Origin: Metellina segmentata
Taxonomy: Eukaryota; Arthropoda; Arachnida; Araneae; Tetragnathidae
Length of the DNA stretch: 64,000 nucleotides
Reading direction: 5' to 3'
Assembly: GCA_947359465.1 (NCBI GenBank)
Contig: OX375878.1
Span: forward strand, 86,154,377-86,218,376
Part shown: piece after piece, positions 1 to 11,020 of the stretch
Position numbering within the stretch: position 1 is the first letter of the stretch
How the letters are laid out: every line of letters begins with the position of its first letter
Notes under the pieces: generated by a model
Told to the model about the DNA's origin: nothing
The model's input: the letters and a program-made list of their open reading frames with translations, nothing else
Database searches by the model: none
Position numbers and translations under genes: made by a program

Positions 1-589
1 TTTTCTAGATTTAAAATTTAGCGCAGTTTTTTTTGGCTGTGCATTTTTACAGATGTTTCGCTTTGATACTGAATAATAAACTTATAAAAGTAAGAATATG
101 TATTAGATGCTAAAAACACTTGGAAATTAAATATTTTATTTGAGTTTGTCAAATAAAACAGGAATTAATACAAATGTAGTATTTTGTATAAGTTTAAACA
201 AATCAAATTGTGGTGCTTAACATGGAACACACGAATTTAAAATTTTACTTGAATGAAACAAATATCAAATCCTAATGCACTAATCAAGATCTATCAGTAG
301 ATTTATAATTTATCAGACTTAAAAATTACTCTTAAAGTATACTAAAATAAAAGTCAAGATGGTTGATGTAGGTAACTTGAACTCAAAAGATTTTGGGAAA
401 TAATTTCAATTTTGAAATTGCAGCGAAAGAACATTTTACTAGGGCTTCACACTGTCACGCAATTCATTTCTATTTTGTTACTTTCTGACCTGAATGTAGT
501 ATTTTTGCTACATTTTTATGAATAGTAAATATAGAAATAGCTACCAATGCTTTACAACCAATTATAGGCTTTCTTTTATGTTTTTCTTT
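1..589. other. AT-rich DNA, no feature seen
   Basis: Very AT-rich sequence with stop codons in all frames. I see no coding exon, repeat unit or RNA-like fold that I can support. Confidence 0.5.
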
Positions 590-775
590 TAATGTTTGAC
601 CGCTGACCTACTCGCCACTGAAAGGGGTGAATTAGTGGCTATTTGGGAAGGGTATTCGGCGGATAAGTCCCTTTTATTTATTACAAGGGCAATCAACTAC
701 CCCCCCCTGCGCTTATATACCGGAATTCGAATACGGGAATTACTGGGTCAAGCGTAAAAGAAATATAAAAGTAAA
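590..775 (-). repeat. SINE-like repeat, family D (minus)
   Basis: The segment reading 'aaggggtgaattagtggc' recurs in diverged form near 9391 ('aaggggtgaactgacagc'). Both copies are followed by a B-box-like tRNA promoter motif on the minus strand; here it is around 720-735, reading 'gtattcgaattccgg' on minus. Position and motif suggest a tRNA-derived SINE whose 5' head lies at the right end. No target-site duplication was found and the copy is probably partial. The family name D is mine. Confidence 0.4.
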
Positions 776-1295
776 GTGAGCAATGGTTATATTTTGTATG
801 TGCCCAGGATCTCATAAAATACTGATAAACTAGAATAGGGACCACAACTTGTAGTAAAATGATCATCCTTAAACTATTTTCGTCTGTCGGTTGGAAATGA
901 ACATTCATTATTTGATTGGTCCACGGAATGGAAGAATCTATCCCATTGATTCGTCCCTGCCATTGATCTGATTGGTCTGTGCGACAGAGTAGTAGACTGG
1001 AGATTTGTCCATTTCTGTCGCCATTTTATAGAATTTGTACATCTGTTGTGTCACGTTATATCGCCAAACGTGGCAATAAAGTGCCAAATCAGACAACTAA
1101 GCCAATTTTTCACAAAGTCGTCACGGGACTACTAATTAACATAGTGTGGTCACACTTTATGAAGCGCCTCTCAACAGAAAAGTTCAGTCTGCTTACATTT
1201 AACGTCTATGGGTAAACAGGTCAACACCTGCGTCTGACAAACGCTATGACTCCTTTACCAGGAAGGCCTGGTAAACTATAGCATATATGTTTACC
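776..1295. other. No gene recognised
   Basis: A 78-codon open stretch lies on plus at 979-1215, but its translation has no domain, signal peptide or repeat that I recognise, and its length is what chance would give here. Confidence 0.4.
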
Positions 1296-1369
1296 TGTTT
1301 TAATTTTAAAACCAATACATTTTTTTTAAATGTTTTAATTTTGAAACCAATACATTTTTTTTAAATGTT
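1296..1369. repeat. 35-bp tandem duplication
   Basis: Two nearly identical 35-bp units start at 1296 and 1331, each beginning 'tgttttaatttt' and ending in a T run plus 'aaa'. They differ at one base (aaaacc against gaaacc). Confidence 0.8.
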
Positions 1370-1429
1370 GTTTTTTTCTTTAAGTTGTCACCGTAATTAG
1401 AGGATCAACTAAAATCAACCACGCGGGTC

Positions 1430-1530
1430 ATTATTTTCGGGGTTTTATGGTACAAGGGCCATATTTGGCGAAGCTGTGTCAAACACAAGACACCCAACGC
1501 TGACGGAGGAAGAAAATGCTAAAAGGGAGA
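1430..1530 (-). repeat. SINE body-3 fragment (minus)
   Basis: Reading minus, the fragment carries 'gtgtcttgtgtttg' followed by 'aaatatggcccttg' and 'accataaaac'. The same order is seen at 20385-20440 (plus), 57412-57600 (minus) and 60195-60330 (minus). Only the 57.5-kb copy retains a clear tRNA-like head. This copy is a 3' fragment. Confidence 0.55.
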
Positions 1531-1700
1531 AGGGTGGGTGAGCATAAAAATGAAACGGAAGAAAGATCCCTCAGGTACCTTGAGGTTGCAATGCTAGTAC
1601 ACACCTAACGAGCCCTGAGGGCTCAACTACACGGATACTATTAATTCTAGCTTCAAAGTGAGTTTTCAAATGTAAAGTATAATTTCTTAAATTCCCTTGG

Positions 1701-1896
1701 GCAGGGGTGACCCGGTTGAATGAGAAACGGATTAGCAACCTGAGGGTTGAGAGTTCGAATCCAATCGAAGACCGCCATGTACATAGGGGCTAGGTACATA
1801 GGCATGTTAAGCCCGCCGTTGTCTCAAATATCTTCACGTTGGCTTGGTGTGGAAGTCAGGAGAGTGGGGTGCCAGTTCAGATGTGACCTATCTGTA
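1701..1896 (+). repeat. tRNA-derived SINE, head B, 5' part
   Basis: The left part carries 'aacggattagcaacc' and a good Pol III B box, 'gagttcgaatcc', at about 1749-1760. It continues into the shared SINE body ('ttcacgttggc', 'gtggaagtcaggagagtgg', 'gtgccagttcag'). The copy stops where the 3' body ('atctgaccgtggttcaa') should follow, so it is 3' truncated. Related copies with the same head lie at 11573, 33478, 34325 and 61755 on plus and at 4885, 18633 and 22973 on minus. Confidence 0.75.
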
Positions 1897-2367
1897 AGAG
1901 GTTGTTACCTACTGTATTGATTATGTACGAAATGAGACGTGATTATATAGTGGTTTAAGAATTAATAGTACAAAGGTTGGATTAACTATATATATTATGT
2001 AATACAAAACAAATTCGTACAAACAATTTGGTTCAAAATCTTAAGGGGGGGTTTAATAGGAATCCCTAATTAGTTTATGTAAGAGTAATCGCATGTATTG
2101 AGTATGCATGATCAGGGATTATATTGAAGGACTCACATGAAATCGTGCGCATCGTCAGGATCCCGTCGCATCCCCTTTCTTTTCTACGTCTCAAGTGAGC
2201 CCCCTACATCCAGCGTTCTCACTCCTGTGGGTCCGAAGTTTTGGCGGGAGCAATGGGGAAATCCTCATTGGAGGAAAGGGTAACTGACTCTCATCCCACT
2301 GGCTTCAGATGGGATGGGAGTCATCTCAAAAGGGAAACTAGTAAGTGGCTTGTATTGATGTGCTATG
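1897..2367. other. No gene recognised
   Basis: Mixed-composition sequence between a SINE and a satellite array. I could not assign the GC-richer part at about 2150-2340 to any family seen elsewhere in the window. Confidence 0.4.
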
Positions 2368-3271
2368 CTTAAGGTCTATTGGACATGTGGTGAGTGTAGC
2401 TTCACCACACTCGCCATCTGACCGTGGTTCAAATTTATGTAGTATTGTTCTCTGATCTTTCCAATCGGGTTTGACGGTCGCTTAAGGTCTATCGGACATG
2501 TGGTGAGTGTAGCTTCACCACACTCGCCATCTGACCGTGGTTCAAATTTATGTAGTATTGTTCTCTGATCTTTCCAATCGGGTTTGACGGTCGCTTAAGG
2601 TCTAATGGACATGTAGTAAGTGTAGTTTCACCACACTCGCCATCAGACCGTGGTTCAAATTTATGTGGCATTGTTCTCTGATCTTTCCAATCGGGTTTGA
2701 AGGTCGCTTAAGGTCTATCGGACATGTGGTGAGTGTAGCTTCACCACACTCGCCATCTGACCGTGGTTCCAATTTATGTAGTATTGTTCTCTGATCTTTC
2801 CAATCGGGTTTGACGGTCGCTTAAGGTCTAATGGACATGTGGTGAGTGTAGCTTCACCACACTCGCCATCTGACCGTGGTTCAAATTTATGTAGTATTGT
2901 TCTCTGATCTTTCCAATCGGGTTTGACGGTCGCTTAAGGTCTAATGGACATGTGGTAAGTGTAGCTTCACCACACTCGCCATCTGACCGTGGTTCAAATT
3001 TATGTAGTATTGTTCTCTGATCTTTCCAATCGGGTTTGACGGTCGTTTAAGGTCTAATGGACATGTGGTAAGTGTAGCTTCACCACACTCGCCATCAGAC
3101 CGTGGTTCAAATTTATGTGGCATTGTTCTCTGATCTTTCCAATCGGGTTTGACGGTCGCTTAAGGTCTAATGGACATGTGGTAAGTGTAGCTTCACCACA
3201 CTTGCCATCAGACCGTTGTTCAAATTTATGTAGTATTGTTCTCTGATCTTCCCAATCGGGTTTGACGGTCG
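2368..3271. repeat. 113-bp satellite, 8 copies, SINE-derived
   Basis: Units begin with 'cttaaggtct' (tttaaggtct in unit 7) at 2368, 2481, 2594, 2707, 2820, 2933, 3046 and 3159. Spacing is exactly 113 bp every time, with no indels. Each unit ends in a stretch ('ctgaccgtggttcaaattta', then 'tctgatctttccaatcggg' and 'ttgacggtcg') that matches the 3' body of the common tRNA-derived SINE. Each unit also holds an inverted repeat, 'tggtgagtgt' ... 'acactcgcca', that can fold into a 10-bp stem with one G-U pair. Units 3 and 7 share variants (catcagacc, gtggcattg), which suggests block duplication. Three 60-73-codon minus-strand open frames here are by-products of the periodicity and not genes. Confidence 0.95.
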
Positions 3272-3322
3272 CCAATAGCCCTTCCTAGTGTGACCATAAT
3301 GAAATACCTACCGACCATCCAA
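3272..3322 (+). repeat. SINE 3' tail remnant after the satellite
   Basis: Directly after the last 113-bp unit the sequence runs on as 'caatagcccttcctagtgtg' and then 'aaatacctacc'. This is the normal end of the SINE body and its tail. The array therefore expanded inside a SINE, just upstream of its tail. Confidence 0.7.
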
Positions 3323-3985
3323 ATGAATTTATTATGGAATCATCTTTGTTTTTACACAATTAATTAATGCGGGTACCGTTCTGTTCAGTGTTTTTAGCAG
3401 ATTATGTTTCCATTATGCCATGAAATGGATTTCCCTATGAAATCAACCAATTCAAGTAAAGACAGCAGTGATTGCGCCACGTCCCACATCAAGTCTTTCA
3501 TAATACTTGTTTACAAGACTAACGAAACCCCTTTGGCGCCTTCTATCTCCGAAAATTCCTCCTCTTTTGTCGGAGTGTCTTTCCGTGTCACTTCTTCTTT
3601 CGATCCGTGGTCTTTATGATGTCAGAAGGCTTTTATTCACCAACTTCTGTCTTGACACCATCGATCCACACTTACGGCATAACTTCGTTTTCGGCCCTTT
3701 CTCTGGACGACTTTGTCGCGAAGTCCGATGACATTTCATTACTCTTATGCCAAATACATGAAGGGGAACTGTTTCTCATATCTCTAATGTCCCTTTATTG
3801 CTCAATTTAGAACAAAATATACCACACCTGGCGAAGAAATTAGCCGTAAATTAGGATGTCTGAAGCCTATCAATGTTTCTACAAACGGGCTTCTGCCGTT
3901 ACTATCTTTGTTCAGTTATGTAATAAAACTGAATCCAGTGAAACATAAAAATATTTACTCTTTCGTTGTTTGGATCTTGTTAAAT
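3323..3985. other. No gene recognised
   Basis: Three overlapping plus-strand open stretches of 67-74 codons (3404-3810) lie in a slightly GC-richer patch. None shows a recognisable domain, and overlapping frames of equal length argue against coding. Confidence 0.4.
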
Positions 3986-3989
3986 ACTA

Positions 3990-4580
3990 ACAGAATTTAC
4001 CGGCGTTTCTCGGGTTGAATAGGTTAATTAATGGTTAAACGCTGGATGGTTAAACGTTGATTGATATTGATACGATAGATCACTTTTCTCTATCAGAGAA
4101 AATTGTAAAGATCATAGAAAATGCATAGATGGAAAAAAACATAATTTACTCGAAAAAATTTGTAACTTTATGTCGATATTTTTAGTGCTTCTGCAATTTA
4201 TTTTGAACGAAATATGCATGCTTACTTTGCCTATTCACGTGATCGATTTCACATACATCGCCCTTTAGTGTAACACAAAACTACAAAAGTTGTGAATACA
4301 GTGTGATGATTATTACAGAAGTTTGTTTTAGGTGATTGGTAATGTCCTGTAACAGGAATGAGGTATTTTCGTATTTTCCCATCATTATGAAATGTTGACA
4401 AATCCTACTAGTGCGATATTCATAATCAATGTTCTTTTAAGCAAATGCCCACCTTTTTCTTTGAAAATTCCATTACGCATGTCAAACAAGTTGTTTTACA
4501 ATTAAATAAAACTTGCAAAATAAATGTAAGTTTTACTGATTATAATTGCCTTGTAAAAAACCTACGTCAAAATTAAAAAA
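3990..4580 (+). repeat. Unclassified repeat family U, copy 1
   Basis: The copy starts near 'aatttaccggcgtttctcgg', a GC-rich hairpin-like end that also opens the copies at about 39215 ('aattacccgacctcattcgg') and 49009 ('aattatccggcgttgctcgg'). About 450 bp downstream all three contain 'tttgaaaattccatt' or 'cttgaaaattccatt' followed by a catg-like motif. No protein is recognisable, so this is probably a decayed or non-autonomous element. Confidence 0.6.
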
Positions 4581-4884
4581 AATCTTTGAGTTCCAAGGTA
4601 TGGTTATACATCTTATCTTAAAGTTCACTGTGTTTCTTTTTACAATAACTTTATTTTAGTGTTACTCTCTTTATAAAGAAAGACATTACGACCTTATTTA
4701 AAACGTATTGATTTGTACGTTTGATTCATTTTTATGAAACGGAATTCTACAAAACATTATATATTGAATCAACCAATCCATTTACTGAAAAGTTGGTTGA
4801 ATTTACCACTCTCAAATGAACCCATTTATTTATCGATATTTTACACAAAATAAATAATTCGTTACAAATTAGAAGGAAAGTAGG
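4581..4884. other. AT-rich DNA, no feature seen
   Basis: Low-complexity AT-rich stretch with no open frame of note. Confidence 0.4.
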
Positions 4885-5125
4885 TAGCTTCGCACTGGAG
4901 CATGTAAGCGGGTTATTGGCGACGGTTCGGGATCAGTTCCGGAAGGAAATATCTGATTTTGAACCACGGTCAGATGATGAGGTCTACACCTGATCTGGCA
5001 CCCCACGCTCCAATCTTCCACAGAACCCCAACGTGGCGACATTTGAGGCTACGTAAGATTTAGCGTGCCCCATTACCGTGAACACGACGTTTTCTGGTTG
5101 GACTGAGTTTTGAACTCGCAACCGT
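4885..5125 (-). repeat. tRNA-derived SINE, head B (minus)
   Basis: On plus the reverse complement of the SINE appears in order: tail side 'cgcactggagca', 'gggttattggcgacgg', 'gaaccacggtcagatgatga', 'ctggcaccccacgctcc', and finally the B box as 'ttttgaactcgcaacc'. The copy is diverged and slightly shortened. Confidence 0.75.
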
Positions 5126-6435
5126 AACCCACAAAATTAAAAAACGAAGCATTAATTTTTTGATTGCCAGATACCAAGTAGCAAAATAGCACGTTAATTA
5201 TTGGTAGGTTTTAGCTTGTGCTTTTAGCATTAAATAGACTCGTTTCATTACAAAATGTATGTTATTCAAACTTAAATGTTGTTTATCATTTCATATCATG
5301 AGTCAAATAGTTATAAATTACTGATATTTTAGAAAGAATTAAAAAAAGACGTGTTAGACTTTATTTTCCATAAATATAAATTAAAAAAAAACGGTTTTCG
5401 AAACAATTGATTTGTAAAAAAATGTTTGTTAACCGCAAACGTAATAATACTCAATATTAATCCTATGATAATTTCGAACTATTTTTATCCCTCTCTGCAC
5501 TCCTGTAACAGGTAGAACGAGTGTTAATATGCAGCCTATGTTACTCGCAAGGTTCGAAAAACAATTGTGCCATATAGGGTATGGATTGATCTAGTAGTGT
5601 AGATTTGTACAGAGAACAGATAGACACTAACTCTGCTTTATATCTATAGATACAGATTTTCAATAATTATTTTACATTTGAAATATTGACTATTCAAGTT
5701 AGCTTTAAGTTCACTCTAAATGTTTTGAAATAACCTTTATCTGTGTTATATGGTGTTGTAGTACAGTAGAAATATTGTCATGGACTTTAAAAAATATTTA
5801 AGAGAGAGAGAGAGAAAGAGATAAAAAAAAGTATGTATAAAGCTAATGCATATATACTTAAGTCTCTGAGTTATTCCGTCTCGAAGTTGAGTTATTATGT
5901 CTCTACAGTTGTAAACTACTACACTTCAAACTGTCTACAAGGGTTCTCAAACAAATGTGCAGCCACAAAAAACTTTAATTTCTGTATATAAAATCTAAGA
6001 CACGCAAAGTAAATCCCTACCCCGCTTTAAAAATATCTCCCTCGCATTTAATATCTCCAAAACAATCACAGTCTACTTGACACCCACATAAATCATATCG
6101 GAAAAACGGTCATAAAACTAATTGACTTTCATTCAATTTTTTCCCTCCCTCTATAAGATCTCCCGTTGCCCCAAATGTTTTTTAAGTCACGTTCTTCTGA
6201 GTGCTTTATCCACACTCATTTATTCCCCCAAATCGCCCGGAGAGTCAGTTTTCAAGCATCGAGGACAATCCCTGCAGCTAAGAAAGACAAAATGGTCCAT
6301 TGATTGAGACGAAATGCTGGATCTCTTTTCTTTTCGGTCGAAGCCGGAGGATGGAGGAGGCATTCTTCTGACAGTTAAGATGGATCCGAGAGGTCTTCAC
6401 TCTGGGGAGGTAACATCTCACTCAAGAGCCTCTTA
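5126..6435. other. No gene recognised; short GA microsatellite
   Basis: AT-rich DNA with an (AG)n tract at about 5801-5815. A less AT-rich patch at 6120-6440 has a 61-codon plus-strand open stretch (6122-6307) that I do not recognise. Confidence 0.4.
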
Positions 6436-6439
6436 GTGG

Positions 6440-7925
6440 GCGGAACGGCCAACAAAAACAAAGACATGAGAGACATTAGTTTGATATTTATTTGTATCCA
6501 TTACTCGATGTGGGGACGCCTGGTATCTTCTCTTCTCTGCCGCACTTCACTGCATCGCGACACCTAAGAGTTTGAATTTTTTGTGAGCTTTTGACTTATG
6601 TTTGTCCTGTGAATTTGACAACTTCAGTGGATTGTTTGACGTGATATACTGTCCGTTTTTTCCCTTCACCGAGGCTTATTTGACCGGGACATGCTGCTTA
6701 AAGTGATACTCGGGGAGGAAATTCGGCACTTCACTGAATCATGCCATCTAAGAGTTTGAATTGTTTGTGAGCTTTTGATTTATATTTGTCTCATAAATTT
6801 GTCAACTTCAGCGTAAGGTGTCGATGTACTATCATTTATTGCTATACCAAGGTTTATTGAACCGGGATATGCAGCTTAAAGCGATACTCGGCGTGGAAAT
6901 TCGGCAGTTCACTGAATCAGGACATCTAAGAGTTTAAATTGTTGTGAGATTTTTATTTATGCATGTGTCCACTAAATTTTGTCCAACTTCAGTTGGATTG
7001 TTTGACGTGTCGATATACTGTCTTTTTTTGCTACTCGAAAGTTTGTTTAACCAGGACATGGGTGGCTTAAATTGATAATATGTGCACATATAGTGTTTTG
7101 GCTTTATCTTCTCTGCGGCACTTCACTACATAGCGACACCTAAAAGTTAGAATTGTTTGTGAGCTTTTGACTTCTGTATGACCCATAAATTTTGCAGCTT
7201 CAGTGTATTGTTTGATGTGTCTATATACTGTCTTTTTTTGTTATACCAAGGATTATTTGATTGGGAAATGCGGTTTAAAGTGATGATGTTGAAGTATGGT
7301 GTTTTTCTTTACCTCCTCTTCAGCACTTGACTGCATCGCGATACCTAAGAGTTTGAATTGTTTGTGAGAGTTTGATTTAAGCATGTCCCATAAATTTGGC
7401 AACTTTGGATTGTTTGATGTGTCGATATGTTGCTGCGCGAGGGCTTATTTGACCAATAAATGCGGTTTAAAGTGATACTTCAGCACTTTACTTTATTACG
7501 TCACCTGAGAATGTGAATTGTTTGCTACTAATTAACACCAACACACACTCCCGTACCCAGTGGAATTGTTTGCTACGCGGGGATACAGTTTCTCCCATGT
7601 TAACCCGGGTTAACATAGAGATTGACATTTAATGCTTGAAGTATAAAATAAGTCCTATAAGCTGGCAATGGAAAGAAAACCTTTTAAAATCAGAAAACTC
7701 AAACGATGAAACAGGTAATCTGTTGTGGCATGGCCAATGAAAACAACAGACATAAAAGACATTTGGTTAATATGTATTTGTATGCATTACTCACAATGTG
7801 GTAACCCCTGGTACTTTCCTTTCTCTGTTCTTCGGCACCATCCAGCATTGCGACATCTAAGAGTGAATTGTTTGTGAATTTAGACTTTATGCATACCTCA
7901 TGAAATTTGAGTAACTTTAAGGAAG
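6440..7925. repeat. Degenerate tandem array, ~170-215-bp units
   Basis: A diverged unit beginning 'cggcacttcactg' and running through 'aagagtttgaattg', 'gtgagcttttga' and 'tggattgtttgacgtg' recurs at about 6541, 6724, 6902, 7116, 7321 and 7491 (partial), with another partial copy at 7833. The left flank (6440-6540, 'tatttgtatccattactc') is repeated at about 7730-7832 ('tatttgtatgcattactc'), so the right edge looks like a second start of the array. Spacings of 183, 178, 214, 205 and 170 bp with many substitutions point to an old array. The 87-codon minus-strand open frame at 7699-7962 is in this repeat and is not a gene. Confidence 0.8.
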
Positions 7926-9360
7926 ACCCAAACCCCAAATTTCGAAAGAAAAAAAAATTCAAAATGTTTTTTTTTTTTTTGGTTTATTGGATAAAACGAT
8001 GCATTAGATACTCAAAAACAAATGGACAAAATTTCAGAGTCGAAATAAATTGCTAACAGCTGCTTTTTAAATTTTATTTGACCTTCCAACTACATAATCG
8101 ATTGCCAACCATTCGCTTCGGTTTCAATGAAAACCTCCATTTATGCAACATTATATAATAGTGTATCTACTGACCACTATCCAAAACATTTTAAATACCC
8201 TTAAGGCGTAGGCTCCTGGTTTTTCTATTATTCGCCGAAAGCTAAAGGACAAAATCCAGGTCCTCATGTAAAACATGTGGTGACGTCATGTAAGGAAACA
8301 CATTGAAAAAGTAGCGCTAAAATTCGTCGCATGCGTATCAATACAAAAAAAGGCTCGTTTACAGAAAAAAATAGCCAGAGAAAAAAAAGGTGTGGTTTTC
8401 CAGTGATGGTTTATAAAATAGTACTTATCCAATAAAATATTTGTTTCAGTTCATTAAACAAGAAATAAATCATTTTTCAGTGAATTATCACAAATCACTC
8501 AAGTTGTCATCAGGGATAAAACTGGCTTTAAAAATATATATACGAGCTTACGATAAAAACTCTTGTTTTGATAAGAGTCTTAATTTAATAGAAATTACTA
8601 AAAAAATAGTACTTGCAAAAAGTAAGTTGTTTTCGTTAACTTCTGTTGTATTTTGTACTTAAAATGCGATTATATCAAAATTAGTTTTTTGTAATGTTGC
8701 CAAAGTACTAAGGCTTTTTGATAAATGCACTTAAAGTTAAACTGTTTACAATTTTTAGGTTTTAAATAACTGTTTAATAGACACAGGGAAAGCCTTTTTC
8801 AATGAATAGTTCATAAAAGTTTATAAAAATTAATAAACATAAAAAATTGGATATTTTTATAGAAATTTAACACATAACGAGTAAAATCTTTTTTTTTGCA
8901 TGAAAACTTGTAAATAAATTTTTAAAAATCTCTCCGTAGGTCTTTTGCATATACTATAACAATATTGTACAAATTTATTTCATACACAAATATTAAAAAT
9001 TCACATAGGAGTAGGGTTTATAAAAATGTGTATATTGGCTGAAAAAACATATTAAAATCGTAATATAAAATATAATTGCAAATGAAAACTAAATTTTTTT
9101 TTTGATTATTGATTTAAAAAATGTGTTTAATTATCACTAAAAAATAGGTTATGTAAAATGAATAATAAGAATTTTGGGTTTTTCCTTTGGATCTCCCTTA
9201 AGAATGCTTGTTTTGTCACTTTATCGTCACGTTTTGCTACACGAATGCCTATTAAATCTGGAACTATGACTTCAAGTTGATTCCAAATCACTACATGCAA
9301 ACAGTAGACAAACAGTAGAATCAATGTTTTTAACGTTTAATTCCTTATAAATATAGTTTA
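7926..9360. other. AT-rich DNA, no gene recognised
   Basis: Long A and T runs. The 73-codon plus stretch at 8441-8662 is Lys/Ile-rich as expected of random AT-rich sequence. A patch at 8200-8400 is less AT-rich, but I could not match it to anything else in the window. Confidence 0.4.
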
Positions 9361-9570
9361 TTTTTAATGTCCCTTGTAGCATGCGGCACTACAAGGGGTG
9401 AACTGACAGCTATTTGAAGTCGCCGAGAGGTAAGCTGTGGTTACTCCTAACTGGGACAAACCTACAAGCGCTCACAAATCGATATTCGAACTCGAGACCT
9501 ACACACGGTGGTGATTGTTTCATTTGGTATAACTTCAACTGGTGTTCTCCGGTGAAGTTAGTAGTGGTGC
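9361..9570 (-). repeat. SINE-like repeat, family D (minus)
   Basis: Second copy of the repeat seen at 590-775, sharing 'aaggggtgaact' and a following 'cagctattt'. On minus, a B-box-like 'ggtctcgagttcgaatat' lies at about 9485-9502, so the Pol III head is at the right. Confidence 0.45.
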
Positions 9571-10395
9571 CTACTGAAAAATAATATATACATATAACCT
9601 GTAATTATTATATTATAAATCTTTCTACTGTTTGGAAAATTAAGTAGTTGTTTATACGAACAGAATAGTTTTTCATATCTCTAAGCTGATAAATTTTACA
9701 AATAAAATTGTTCATATAATACTTCTATCTCTACTAAACATTCGAAATCCAGTTTGACACTATAAATGTTGTATATCATAGGGGATTTGCACTAAAAACA
9801 AAAATGCTATTGCGTTCGAATTACTCTCAAATATAGTTTGCAATATAAATTACTTATGAATCAATATACAGTAAACGAAACCGTAATTAATTTATTCGCG
9901 TTATGTTATGAATTACTAATTGCTTTAGACCGAGAGAAACACTTTTAAATTGATTTTGTCTATCACAGAGCAAAAACTATACTATATTTCGTAGAATTAA
10001 ATGTGCAAATATTGCTCAAAGCATTAAAACAGAAGGCTTATAAAATCCTTGACACAATGGAAACATTCCGTTGATTCCAATTCCTTTGTTTAATAAAGGT
10101 AGTAATATTTCCTTCTGCTGGAATATTATTTTTAATAGATGAAACTTTCTTTTAGTTAAATTGCTAGGATAGATGAGTTAATCCAATGCTAAAAAATTAA
10201 TTCAAGTACAACAAACACTACGAAACAATACATTCCAAGTCATACTTAAATTAAAATTGTTTTTAACTTAACAATAGACTACAAAATAGATCAGTCTCAT
10301 GCGTAATATTAATTTTACACTCGAATAATTTGGAAATCTTATCACAGATTTATGTCTATTCTAAGATCTCTATATTTTGAAAATTTCGATTGTAT
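9571..10395. other. AT-rich DNA, no feature seen
   Basis: No open frame, repeat or RNA-like element that I can support. Confidence 0.4.
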
Positions 10396-10583
10396 GCAGT
10401 ATACGGTGTAACGGCGATAATTTGCCATACATAGTAACTTTGATACGTATACTACGTTTAGATTTATGATAACCTTTCCACTTCCATATTTAACAATCGA
10501 ATCGCCAATTTGGCTGCAATACTGACCTAGGCGGCCATCTTGTTTTGGCGAGAAATTGCTTGGCGATAAACATGCACCGTATA
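10396..10583. mobile_element. MITE, family M copy 1
   Basis: The two ends are inverted: 'agtatacggtgtaacggcga' at the left, and at the right the reverse complement 'agtatacggtgcatgtttat'. The interior reads 'ggcggccatcttgttttggc', which also occurs inverted in the 195-bp MITE at 41401 as 'gccaaatcaagatggcggcc', so the two are one family. A clean target-site duplication was not visible here. It has no coding capacity. Confidence 0.65.
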
Positions 10584-10680
10584 CTACATATTTACCGAAA
10601 TTTTTTTAAGGGGTGAGATTAGAAGCTTTTCCTACAAAATTCTTAGTATTTAATTTTTCTAAATGTAATGTCATTTTAAT

Positions 10681-11006
10681 GGTAATGGTAATTATAGTTA
10701 ACGTCGCACTAGAGCAACACAACGGGCTATTGACGACGGTCCGGGATCAGTCCCTTAAGGAGGAAAAGATCCGAGGACAACACCTCGTAATTTTGAACCA
10801 CGGTCAGATGACGAAGCAACACCTGAGCTGGCATCCCACTCTCCAAACTTTCACACCAACCCAACGTGATTACTTTCGGCCACGACAGATTTAAGGTGCA
10901 CCAGCCGCCTCTACACCATACGCTTACAAACATCCATACCCGGACCCGAACCAGGAACCTTCCGATCTAGAGACTAACACCTTAACCACTATACCGGTTG
11001 GTTGGC
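10681..11006 (-). mobile_element. Complete tRNA-derived SINE, head A, with TSD
   Basis: This is the best-preserved SINE in the window. Reading minus from 11006, the head is 'ccggtatagtggttaagg' (A box) with a B box 'ggttcgggtccggg'-like segment near 10940. Next come the central body ('ggtgccagctcaggtg'-type), 'accgtggttcaaaattacg', 'gggactgatcccggaccgtc', 'aatagcccgttgtgttgc', and a short (ATTACC)n tail. It is flanked by a perfect 14-bp TSD, 'aatgtcattttaat', at 10667-10680 and 11007-11020. That indicates LINE-type target-primed integration and fixes the element ends. The partner LINE is not identifiable here, since the tail does not match the GAA-type end of the LINE at 13.8 kb. Confidence 0.9.
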
Positions 11007-11020
11007 AATGTCATTTTAAT

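Noticed and set aside
2489..3275. Three similar 60-73-codon minus-strand frames (MPHKFEPRSDGECGE...)
   Set aside because: They are produced by the 113-bp repeat read in one frame. The repetition of the same words reflects the DNA period and not a repeat protein.
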